12,377 nt of DNA from Deltaproteobacteria bacterium. Lineage in GTDB: Bacteria > Desulfobacterota > Syntrophia > Syntrophales > Smithellaceae. The translations under genes and the position numbers were made by a program. The notes under the pieces are model-generated. The model did not search any database, was not told the DNA's origin, and saw only the letters and a program-made list of their open reading frames with translations. Below are positions 6,297 through 12,377 of the stretch, in pieces (the stretch's first letter is position 1; each line of letters opens with the position of its first letter). The stretch lies in assembly GCA_019136325.1 (NCBI GenBank), contig JAGVUJ010000092.1, positions 1-12,377 on the forward strand, read 5' to 3'.

Positions 6297-7493
6297 ATGA
6301 AGAACAAATCTCAATTCATCTTAATCATTTTTGTGCTTGTTGCATTATCCTTCCCTTCCAGCGGGTTTTCCGCGATGCAGGAGGTTTTCGGCGAATATTG
6401 CGACGTGTATACCGGCGATATGAAAAACAAGAAAAAATTAGACGCTTTCAAAAAAGCGGTGACCGAACAAGCCCAAAAAGATGGTGTCAAAAAATTAGTC
6501 AAGACATCCCGTTTCGCCAAGGTGACATCTGATTGCGTCAATTATGCCCTCAGTAATTACGCGGGAAAAACCACGGTTGTCAGTCACACGGAAAGCGCGG
6601 ACAAGAAAGGACGAAAAATTTGCGAGAAGGTCAAAATAAATTTTGATCCGGACGCAATCAGTAAGTACCTCAGTCAGGAGTTCTGCCTCCAGGGGTGGGA
6701 TGCCGGCCGGGGAAATTCAAGCTGGTGTAATGATATCGACAACGTTCTGGCCAAGAAAGAAGGCCAACTGAATGTCGGCTTGATCATTGAAATTCAGATT
6801 CCCAAGCTGGGATCAGATAAAAAAGAGGCTCTGGAAAAGGAAGAAGAAAAACAGTTTCTGGAAATGGCGGAAATCAACGGGGACAAATATAACATCCTGG
6901 ATAAAGATGCTTTGAGTGCCGCCGCGGAGAAACAAAAAATGTCATTATCCGCCCTGACAGATCATGACATCATGCAGCTGGGTAAAATGCTCAACCTGGA
7001 TGCCGTCGTGCACCGCGTGATTTATGAAAACAGCAGAACGACAAAAGTCCGCAAAATAAACACGGGAAAGGTTTTGTTATTCAGCACGTACGAAACCGGC
7101 AGCAACTCGGCTGTTGAAACATCGGATTGGGTGAAGTACGGCAAGCAAAACAACGGCACGGTTCATTTTTATAAAAAAGGCGGAGTGGCTAAAGACAGCG
7201 ACGGCAATATTCTCAAAATATTCAACAAGTGGGTTTTTTCTAACAAAGAAGTGTCTAATGCCATTCAATACAGACGTGAAAACAGATTATCAACCAGAGG
7301 GTATGATAAACTGTCGCATATGATTTATCTCTCGGAAATCGACTGTCAGAACCAGAGCGAGAGAATGATCTATTTGTATTTGTACGATAAGGACGGGAAA
7401 TCATTGTATTCCCACGCGTACAACGACCCGGAATGGAACTATATAGAAACAGACTCCAACGCAGAAGCGCTTCTCAAAGCCGTCTGCAAGTAA
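6297..7493 (+). CDS. Secreted protein with FlgT/LPP20-like N-terminal region and C-terminal surface-adhesin-E-like domain
   Basis: ATG 6297 (398 residues) is preferred over the in-frame start at 6246, because AGAGGG lies just upstream and it opens a clean signal peptide: MKNKSQ, a hydrophobic stretch, then FSA with a cut near residue 26. Residues about 35-135 (DAFKKAVTEQAQKDGVKKLV to VKINFDPDAISKYL) resemble the LPP20/FlgT N-terminal type of fold, where a repeated alpha-beta unit starts with an Ala/Lys-rich helix. Residues about 155-260 look like the following CsgG/FlgT-type middle domain (LNVGLIIEIQIP, LGKMLNLDAVVHRVIYE). From about 278 to the end, the pattern W-V-K-Y ... IFNKWVFSNKE ... YDKLSHMIYLSEIDCQNQ ... 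LLKAVC matches the surface-adhesin protein E family, including its paired cysteines (EIDC and the C-terminal AVCK). The adhesin-E match is moderately secure; the N-terminal assignment is tentative. The protein is likely periplasmic or on the outer-membrane surface. A CsgG-like secretion or assembly role and an adhesive role are both possible. Confidence 0.75.
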   Translation: MKNKSQFILIIFVLVALSFPSSGFSAMQEVFGEYCDVYTGDMKNKKKLDAFKKAVTEQAQKDGVKKLVKTSRFAKVTSDCVNYALSNYAGKTTVVSHTESADKKGRKICEKVKINFDPDAISKYLSQEFCLQGWDAGRGNSSWCNDIDNVLAKKEGQLNVGLIIEIQIPKLGSDKKEALEKEEEKQFLEMAEINGDKYNILDKDALSAAAEKQKMSLSALTDHDIMQLGKMLNLDAVVHRVIYENSRTTKVRKINTGKVLLFSTYETGSNSAVETSDWVKYGKQNNGTVHFYKKGGVAKDSDGNILKIFNKWVFSNKEVSNAIQYRRENRLSTRGYDKLSHMIYLSEIDCQNQSERMIYLYLYDKDGKSLYSHAYNDPEWNYIETDSNAEALLKAVCK

Positions 7494-7505
7494 AGTTAAA
7501 CAAAC

Positions 7506-7530
7506 AATCCGTGTGGTAAACGGATTTTAT
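7506..7530 (+). terminator. Weak terminator-like hairpin after the adhesin-E-like gene
   Basis: AATCCGT (7506-7512) pairs with ACGGATT (7520-7526) around a 7-nt loop. TT and an AT-rich run follow, so the sequence after the stem reads TTATAT. It begins 12 bases after the stop codon. The stem is short and the T-tract poor, so termination here would be partial. Confidence 0.4.
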
Positions 7531-7540
7531 ATCGCCGCGA

Positions 7541-7607
7541 AACTGAATCGTATTTCATGCAGCCGATTTCAGTTAATGAAGGGTCCGGCAAGCGGAATTC
7601 ATTAATT
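7541..7607 (+). promoter_or_regulatory. Two overlapping, mutually exclusive hairpins in the intergenic region
   Basis: Hairpin A pairs AACTGAATCG (7541-7550) with CGATTTCAGTT (7564-7574), with one bulged base. Hairpin B pairs TTAATGAA (7573-7580) with TTCATTAA (7598-7605), extendable by a G-U and an A-U pair to 7571-7607; an inner TCCG/CGGA stem (7584-7587, 7593-7596) sits inside it. The arms share 7571-7574, so A and B cannot fully form together. T-rich sequence follows B (TTTT at 7606-7609, then seven T at 7616-7622). This could be a back-up terminator for the upstream gene or an attenuator-like leader for the glycosyltransferase gene. Only the complementarity is visible. Confidence 0.4.
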
Positions 7608-7725
7608 TTAAGAAGTTTTTTTATTCGGACAATCCGATGACCCGGGTGATGTTATAAAAAATTCCCCCGACCATGTCGACCGGAGCTGTTCGCGAGCTAA
7701 ACCAGCGCGAGTCTCTCATGAGATC

Positions 7726-8865
7726 ATGAAAACACCTGAAAATATCCTGTTAATAATCAGAAGATCTCTTGGCGATGTTCTGGCCATGTCTCCGGTGGTT
7801 GACATACTTTCCCGGCAATTTCCAAACGTGTCCATTGATCTGCTGGTAAACAGCGACACGGTCGCGGCGGCTAAACTCCTGAAGGGCATTCATCACATCA
7901 TTGTTTTTGAAGAAGATCTGCCAAAAAACAATTTGCTTTTCTCTCTTAAAATGCAAATCAGTCTGATGCGAAGAATATTTCGTAAATACGATCTGGCAAT
8001 TTCTTTTACCACCAATGAAAGAAGCAACATCTATGCATTTCTGGCCGGCAGAATTTCGGTGGGAACCCGAGAACCGAATTTTTCAAAAAACTGGTGGCAC
8101 CGGATGCTTGTTGACGCCGGGTATCCGTATAACCCGAAACGCCACATTCTTGAAAATAATGTTGAAGCGCTGCGCCTTCTGGGTATCAACATTGACAGGA
8201 TTGTTCTGTCCGCCCGCTATTCAGAAGAGGCGAAACAAAGGGTGCGACAGATATTAAAAGATCTTTCCATTGAACGGTTCATCATTTTTCACCCGACCGG
8301 TAAATTCCAATGCAGGTTATATCCGGAAAAATCCCGCAATACCCTGTTGCAGCTGCTCAATTCTCTGAATATTCCCATCATCGTTACCGGCGGCAAAAGC
8401 GACCTTGACCGGCAGGTCCTCGCTGAAATGCCGGTATTGCAAAATGTTTATTCTCTGATCGGAAAAATATCGATTGAAGAGTGCGCCGCTTTGACCGATA
8501 TGTCCTTGGCTTTCGTCGGGGTTGATACTTTTAACTGTCACCTTGCCGCGGCTTTCAACAAGCCGATTTTTGTCATCTTCGGCCCCAACATACCGGAAGT
8601 ATGGTCTCCCTGGTCAAACGCTCTGCAAAAAGGCGGAAGACAGGCACTGCCTGTGCAGACGTACGGGGACATTAACCTTTTTCAGTCCTCTCTGAAATGC
8701 GTTCCCTGCGGCCATTCCGCCAGATGCGGAGATCGCGACCGGCTTTCTCCCTGTATGGCGGATATAGATCCGCATCTTGTTTTTACTGAAGCCCAGCGCT
8801 GGCTTGTTAAATGCCTGTCTGAAAGTAATGAAAATGCGAAAAAAACAGATTTACCGGCTAAATAA
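7726..8865 (+). CDS. Glycosyltransferase family 9 protein (LPS-core heptosyltransferase-like)
   Basis: This 379-residue protein should transfer a sugar, classically heptose from ADP-heptose, onto lipopolysaccharide core on the inner face of the cytoplasmic membrane. The acceptor and sugar cannot be told from sequence. The N-terminal Rossmann domain opens with NILLIIRRSLGDVLAMSP (R13-S-L-G16-D17 and P23), the family signature. The C-terminal nucleotide-sugar domain has FHPTGKF (H189 to K193), IPIIVTGG, and GVDTFNCHLAAAF at 265-277, followed by VIFGPNIPEVWSP. The usual D-[ST]-G-P-x-H-L-A motif appears here as D267-T-F-N-C-H272-L-A, an unusual variant. A cysteine set CVPCGHSARC ... SPCM (C325, C328, C334, C343) is typical of part of this family. 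ATG 7726 has no strong ribosome-binding site; a 10-bp palindrome (7714-7723) sits directly before it. The last 38 bases overlap the next gene, indicating translational coupling. Confidence 0.9.
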   Translation: MKTPENILLIIRRSLGDVLAMSPVVDILSRQFPNVSIDLLVNSDTVAAAKLLKGIHHIIVFEEDLPKNNLLFSLKMQISLMRRIFRKYDLAISFTTNERSNIYAFLAGRISVGTREPNFSKNWWHRMLVDAGYPYNPKRHILENNVEALRLLGINIDRIVLSARYSEEAKQRVRQILKDLSIERFIIFHPTGKFQCRLYPEKSRNTLLQLLNSLNIPIIVTGGKSDLDRQVLAEMPVLQNVYSLIGKISIEECAALTDMSLAFVGVDTFNCHLAAAFNKPIFVIFGPNIPEVWSPWSNALQKGGRQALPVQTYGDINLFQSSLKCVPCGHSARCGDRDRLSPCMADIDPHLVFTEAQRWLVKCLSESNENAKKTDLPAK

Positions 8866-9583
8866 TTTTTTTACGCGAATCGTGTGCGATCAACATTTCA
8901 TCTCCGATGAAATGAACACACTGCTGCGTGATCCCGATGATTATCTTCAGCGGCACCCTTCCCGGATCATGCAGAACAATTTCAAAAACAGGATTGTTTT
9001 TCTGGAAATCGGCACCACAAAAGCAGTCGTCAAAATTCATAACTACAAATCGACGTGGCACAGGATAAAGCGTTATTTCAGAAGAACACGCGCCAGCACG
9101 TCATGGCATTATTCTTTTTTATTCAATGAAAACGGAATACCGACGCCAAGACCGATCGCTTATAAGGAAACCCGCATTGGCCCCCTGCGGGGAGATTCCT
9201 GTTTCATATATGAATGGGTTGACGGCATTACCGGCGACGAGTATTTTCTAAAAAATCAAAAAAATGCGCCAAAAATTCAAAAAGCCATTGAATCCATTGT
9301 AGCCATAACCAGTAAAATAAAAAATCTCGGTTTAATTCACGGCGATATTCGTCTGAAGAATATTATTTTCAGGGACGATGAAATATTTCTGACCGACTTT
9401 GACGATATCGGGAAAAGAAGGTGGTACAAACCTGGTTTTGTGAACAACCGTGATTTTCGGGGGCTGATTAAGGATATCCATTATAATGTTCCGGCAGCGA
9501 TTCAACCGGTTTTCCTGTCCCGCCTGGCATTGCTCGGTGATGACATCAAAAGCCTCGTGAAATCGTACCGGCACAAAGCATAG
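8828..9583 (+). CDS. Lipopolysaccharide-core kinase-like protein (Kdo/WaaP-type fold)
   Basis: This protein has the protein-kinase-like core of the KdkA/WaaP/InaA group, which phosphorylates sugars of lipopolysaccharide inner core with ATP. With ATG 8828 it has 251 residues (ATG 8834 is an alternative; upstream starts at 8777 would add a stretch buried in the neighbouring gene). Visible motifs are AVVKIH with the ATP-binding Lys69, an FIYEWVDG hinge region (126-133), catalytic-loop HGDIRLKN (H171, D173, N178) and the metal-binding DFDD (D190), in place of DFG. Length suits the small members of the family. It overlaps the glycosyltransferase gene by 38 bases in another frame, so the two should act in the same glycolipid pathway: one adds a core sugar, the other phosphorylates it. 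The substrate (Kdo, heptose or another sugar) is not determined. No clear terminator follows. Confidence 0.87.
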   Translation: MKMRKKQIYRLNNFFTRIVCDQHFISDEMNTLLRDPDDYLQRHPSRIMQNNFKNRIVFLEIGTTKAVVKIHNYKSTWHRIKRYFRRTRASTSWHYSFLFNENGIPTPRPIAYKETRIGPLRGDSCFIYEWVDGITGDEYFLKNQKNAPKIQKAIESIVAITSKIKNLGLIHGDIRLKNIIFRDDEIFLTDFDDIGKRRWYKPGFVNNRDFRGLIKDIHYNVPAAIQPVFLSRLALLGDDIKSLVKSYRHKA

Positions 9584-9645
9584 AATATTCATTACAACAG
9601 CAACAACGAAAAATGACGGGTGATGATAAATATTTAATCTCACGC

Positions 9646-9674
9646 TTGACGGACTGTCATCGTTTATCTAGAAT
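9646..9674 (+). promoter_or_regulatory. Sigma-70-type promoter before the radical SAM gene
   Basis: TTGACG (9646-9651) and TAGAAT (9669-9674) are separated by exactly 17 bases. Each box matches the consensus at five of six positions. Transcription should start near 9681, leaving a leader of about 57 bases. The spacer agrees with that of the ATP-grasp gene promoter (11203-11231) at 12 of 17 positions. The sequence from the kinase stop to this promoter (9584-9645) shows nothing else I can name. Confidence 0.8.
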
Positions 9675-9737
9675 CTCTTTCAAACGAATCGAGTTTTAAA
9701 GGATTTTCTTATCACGATCAAATCAAAAAAAGATGAG

Positions 9738-11186
9738 ATGAGAGTTGTTGTCTTGCTGCGTCCCTCGGAAGGACTTTATTCCAAAGTTTTTCGCCCATGG
9801 ATTCCTTTATCTTTACTGGCCGCAGCGGCAAAACTTGATGAGGCCGGCTATCCGATCCTCCTGATCGACCAGCGGCTTTCGCCGGATTGGAAGTCAGAAC
9901 TTCGCCGGGCTTTAAAGCAGAAGCCAATTTGTGTGGGCGTAACGGCAATGACCGGTTCCCAAATAACCCATGCCCTCGAGATGTCAGCGTTTGTAAAGCA
10001 ACATTCATCGACGCCGGTCGTCTGGGGCGGCGTTCACGCAACCTTGTTCCCCGCGCAAACGCTGGAACATCCTTGCCTGGATGTGGTGGTGAAGGGCGAA
10101 GGTGAAGAAACCTTCCGGCAACTTGTTTTACGGATCGAACAAGGTCAATCCCTGGAGAATCTGGAAGGCATCGCCTATAAAGAACATGGCCTGATCGTTA
10201 ATAATCCGGAAAGACCTTTTTTGGATTTGAATACCTTGCCTCCGATGCCTTATCACCTTGTTCAAATCCATCAATATCTGCACCGTTACTTCGATGATCA
10301 GCACGTGCTGGAAGTCGAGACATCACGAGGCTGCCCGTTCAACTGCACCTTTTGCTATAACCCCCTGTATTCCAAACGGCAGTGGAGAGCGTTGAGCGCA
10401 CCTCGTTTACTGGAGCTGCTGAAATCGCTTGTCGAAACATACGGTGTGAAAGCGTTTCATTTCATAGACGATGGTTTTTTTATCGATAAGGATCGTACAC
10501 GGGAGATTATGACCGGCGTGCTGAAACAACGCTGGTCTATCAAAATGGGCTTTCAGGGGGCTCGCGTTGATACGATCGATCAAATGACTGATGCGGATTT
10601 AGATCTTGTTGCGGAGGCCGGAGGAGCTTTTTTACAGGTCGGCGTCGAATCGGGATCTCCCCGTATATTGGAAATTCTCAACAAACGCATTCATCCCGAT
10701 CAGGTGGTGGCCTTCAATCGACGTCTGTCCCGTTATCCTCAAATGAAGGTGTATTATAACTTCATGTGCGGATTTCCTTCTGAAACCCGTGATGACGTTC
10801 TCAGGACAACGGACCTGGCCTGGTCCTTATTGCGCGATAATCCCAATGCCCTGATCAGTGCATTTCATTTTTACAAACCCTATCCCGGTACCCGTCTTCG
10901 CGAAAAAATCGTTCATAAAGACGACGTGACACCGTCAACCCTGGAGGGATGGGGAACTTTTAATTGGACACAGCACATCGGACGCGATCAAGATGATGAA
11001 ACGAGAGAGCTCATGGAAAGAATCGAGATCGTCAGCATATTCGCTGATCAGAAAATGAATTATCAGTCCGATTCTTCGATAATGAAAATGCTGGCCGCCA
11101 TGTACCGTCCTGTAGCGCGATTTCGCTTGAAACATAATTGGTATTCATGGATGCCGGAACGCTTTTTACGCAGGTGGATGGGATGA
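9738..11186 (+). CDS. B12-binding-domain radical SAM protein (BchE/P-methylase-like class)
   Basis: This 482-residue enzyme should bind cobalamin and a [4Fe-4S]-SAM cluster and perform a radical reaction, often methylation or ring modification of a substrate that cannot be identified here. Residues 1 to about 150 form a Rossmann-like B12-binding domain: a beta-strand start RVVVLLRPSEG, VGVTAMTGSQI, then VVWGGVHATLFP and VVVKGEGEETF, typical of this class. The radical SAM core follows with the cluster motif C199-PFN-C203-TF-C206 in SRGCPFNCTFCYNP. GVESGS at 302-307 and an FHFYKPYPGT stretch are typical of the distal core. Length is normal for the class. The start ATG 9738 has no clear ribosome-binding site; AGG around 9700 is too far. 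An alternative is the ATG at 9733, which is out of frame. It has its own promoter and is followed by the separately promoted ATP-grasp gene, so the two are neighbours under similar control rather than a tight operon. Confidence 0.9.
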   Translation: MRVVVLLRPSEGLYSKVFRPWIPLSLLAAAAKLDEAGYPILLIDQRLSPDWKSELRRALKQKPICVGVTAMTGSQITHALEMSAFVKQHSSTPVVWGGVHATLFPAQTLEHPCLDVVVKGEGEETFRQLVLRIEQGQSLENLEGIAYKEHGLIVNNPERPFLDLNTLPPMPYHLVQIHQYLHRYFDDQHVLEVETSRGCPFNCTFCYNPLYSKRQWRALSAPRLLELLKSLVETYGVKAFHFIDDGFFIDKDRTREIMTGVLKQRWSIKMGFQGARVDTIDQMTDADLDLVAEAGGAFLQVGVESGSPRILEILNKRIHPDQVVAFNRRLSRYPQMKVYYNFMCGFPSETRDDVLRTTDLAWSLLRDNPNALISAFHFYKPYPGTRLREKIVHKDDVTPSTLEGWGTFNWTQHIGRDQDDETRELMERIEIVSIFADQKMNYQSDSSIMKMLAAMYRPVARFRLKHNWYSWMPERFLRRWMG

Positions 11187-11202
11187 TCGCGTTTAATATT
11201 TG

Positions 11203-11231
11203 TTGACAGACATTCATTGCTTCTCTAAAAT
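11203..11231 (+). promoter_or_regulatory. Strong sigma-70-type promoter before the ATP-grasp gene
   Basis: A perfect TTGACA (11203-11208) and TAAAAT (11226-11231, five of six to consensus) are separated by 17 bases. Transcription should start near 11238, giving a leader of about 70 bases before the GTG. It resembles the promoter of the radical SAM gene: both spacers begin GAC, share TCAT at the same offset and end TC. Confidence 0.85.
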
Positions 11232-11252
11232 CCGCTTATCAAAATGTCCGTT

Positions 11253-11276
11253 TTGTCAGCCGAGCAGGCTGAAGCA
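11253..11276 (+). other. Leader hairpin upstream of the ATP-grasp gene
   Basis: TCAGCC (11256-11261) pairs perfectly with GGCTGA (11267-11272) around a GAGCA loop. TTG (11253-11255) and CAA (11275-11277) could extend the stem across a two-base bulge. It lies in the predicted leader, well before the ribosome-binding site, and shows no U-tract. A structural or stability role is possible; there is no sign that it hides the start. Confidence 0.35.
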
Positions 11277-11296
11277 ATAAGCGATAAATTCATTGT

Positions 11297-11301
11297 AAGG
11301 A
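11297..11301 (+). promoter_or_regulatory. Ribosome-binding site that decides a GTG start
   Basis: AAGGA lies seven bases before GTG 11309, and no in-frame ATG offers a better start, so the gene starts with GTG. A similar TTAAGG forms the last bases of the window and could serve a following gene. Confidence 0.7.
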
Positions 11302-11308
11302 TAATAAA

Positions 11309-12334
11309 GTGACGAGACCGATAGAACCAGAGAAACTTCCGGTGATCTTACTGTACAATGTGGATCCGGATTGGACAACGGAAGAAAAAAATGAGGTAAT
11401 CCGACAATCAACCGAGCTCGACGATGCCCTGCAAAAACAGGGCTATCCCACCGTTACCATCGCCATTGAAGATGACGATATTGCCGCTCATCTTCGTCCT
11501 TTCGATCCCCGGCAATATATCATTTTCAACTGGTGCGAGGGACTGCCGGGCGTGACACACAGTGAATGGCTGGTCGCGAAAAAGCTGGAATCGCTGGGTT
11601 ATACTTTTACCGGCGCCGATTCCGTTGCACTGGCGCTGGCGCAGGATAAACAGCGGATCAAAATTATTCTGGATAAAGCTTCCATTCCCACACCGCCGTG
11701 GCGGATTTGCGATGCTCCTGATGTGCAGGACTGGAAAATATTTCCGGCAATCGTCAAACCGCAAAATGAGCATTGCTCCGCGGGAATCACACCGGAGTCC
11801 GTGGTTATGAATCCGGAGGATTTAAAAAACCGCATATCGTTTGTTTTGAATAAATATGCCCAGCCGGCGCTGGTGGAAGATTTTATCGACGGCCGCGAAT
11901 TTCATGTCGCGGTCTGGGGCAATGAAAACATGATCGTGTTACCGGCAGCGGAAATGGATTTTTCCTGTTTCAGTAATGTCAATGACAGGCTCTGCACCTA
12001 TGACGCGAAGTTTATTCCGGGGTCCCTTCATTATGAAGAAATTAAAACGCTTTTGCCGGCACCGCTCACGGCTGATGAAAAAAAATCCCTGGAAAAGGTG
12101 TGCCGCGACGCTTATCGGGCGACGGGATGCCGGGACTACGCCCGGATGGATATTAGGCTTCGGGACAATGTTTTCTTTGTTCTGGACGTTAACCCTAATG
12201 CGGATATCAGCTCTGATGCCAGCATGGCCTGCGCGGCCGAAGTCGACGGTATCGATTACGCTCAAATGGGCAGCCGCATCGTTGAGATGGCCGCAAAAAG
12301 GCATCCGGTCCTTGGGAAACTCTTCCGGAGTTGA
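11309..12334 (+). CDS. D-alanine-D-alanine-ligase-like ATP-grasp protein
   Basis: This 341-residue ATP-grasp enzyme should use ATP to activate a carboxylate as acyl phosphate and join it to an amine. It resembles the D-Ala-D-Ala ligase branch, but the substrates are unknown and need not be D-alanine. GTG 11309 is the start, set by AAGGA upstream. The N-terminal domain ends with YTFTGADSVALALAQDKQRIK (GYTFTG near 97-102, D113-K114), the Ddl-type tGS-x-DK-x-x-x-K region. The ATP-grasp core has FPAIVKP with Lys150, NEHCSAGI as the glycine-loop region (153-160), ALVEDFIDGREFHVAV with E190 and E197, and the metal-binding end YARMDIRL plus DVNPN (D281, D293, N295, N297). All catalytic elements appear intact. 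It has a strong promoter of its own, and sits beside a B12-radical SAM enzyme, so a joint pathway such as peptide or cell-wall modification is possible but inferred. A promoter-like element overlaps its stop codon. Confidence 0.88.
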   Translation: MTRPIEPEKLPVILLYNVDPDWTTEEKNEVIRQSTELDDALQKQGYPTVTIAIEDDDIAAHLRPFDPRQYIIFNWCEGLPGVTHSEWLVAKKLESLGYTFTGADSVALALAQDKQRIKIILDKASIPTPPWRICDAPDVQDWKIFPAIVKPQNEHCSAGITPESVVMNPEDLKNRISFVLNKYAQPALVEDFIDGREFHVAVWGNENMIVLPAAEMDFSCFSNVNDRLCTYDAKFIPGSLHYEEIKTLLPAPLTADEKKSLEKVCRDAYRATGCRDYARMDIRLRDNVFFVLDVNPNADISSDASMACAAEVDGIDYAQMGSRIVEMAAKRHPVLGKLFRS

Positions 12335-12359
12335 CTTTTAACAGGCGATGGTTTAGACA
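12331..12359 (+). promoter_or_regulatory. Weak promoter-like element over the end of the ATP-grasp gene
   Basis: TTGACT (12331-12336, five of six) and TAGACA (12354-12359, three of six) lie 17 bases apart, with the -35 box overlapping the stop codon of the ATP-grasp gene. The spacing equals that of the two better promoters in this part of the window, but the spacer sequence is not similar. A purine-rich TTAAGG at the window end could be the ribosome-binding site of a next gene. Confidence 0.3.
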
Positions 12360-12377
12360 TACGCATATTCATTAAGG

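Noticed and set aside
7714..7723. 10-bp palindrome TCTCATGAGA directly before the glycosyltransferase ATG
   Set aside because: It is short enough to be chance, and no regulatory role can be supported beyond its position.

Overview
The window reads as a chromosomal stretch from a Gram-negative, two-membrane bacterium. The evidence is an outer-membrane two-partner-secretion transporter, a lipoprotein with a lipobox, several Sec signal peptides, a lipopolysaccharide-core type glycosyltransferase and a Kdo/heptose-kinase-like protein. Mixed features (a GLUG-repeat exoprotein, an Ig-like domain ending in a WAKDAAGNVS-type motif, CARDB, a B12-radical-SAM enzyme) suggest an anaerobic deltaproteobacterium-like lineage (Desulfobacterota). 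That placement is an inference and is not proven by the sequence. Every gene I can support is on the + strand.

Left part (1-3685): the C-terminal part of a large GLUG-repeat surface exoprotein enters from the left edge. Its frame stops at a TGA, but the conserved-looking C-terminal tail continues in the +1 frame for 24 more codons. The junction is CTT TGA A, the same core as the bacterial release-factor-2 frameshift site. A strong intrinsic terminator follows, then a complete TpsB/ShlB/FhaC-family transporter that probably exports the exoprotein.

Middle (3686-7493): a small unrecognised lipoprotein, a secreted papain-family (C1) cysteine peptidase with Ig-like and CARDB domains, and a secreted protein ending in a surface-adhesin-E-like domain. 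All appear to be envelope or extracellular proteins, so positions 1-7493 look like a cell-surface/secretion island. The gaps at 6051-6296 and 7494-7725 hold a palindrome and several hairpins but no supportable gene.

Right part (7726-12377): a glycosyltransferase family 9 gene overlaps a lipopolysaccharide-kinase-like gene (an envelope glycolipid pair). A B12-binding radical SAM gene and a D-Ala-D-Ala-ligase-like ATP-grasp gene follow, each with its own sigma-70-type promoter. The two promoters have identical 17-nt spacing and similar spacer sequence, which suggests that the two genes share control. A weaker promoter-like element with the same spacing overlaps the end of the ATP-grasp gene, and the window ends in a possible ribosome-binding site for a further gene. 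No tRNA, rRNA, CRISPR array or insertion sequence was seen.
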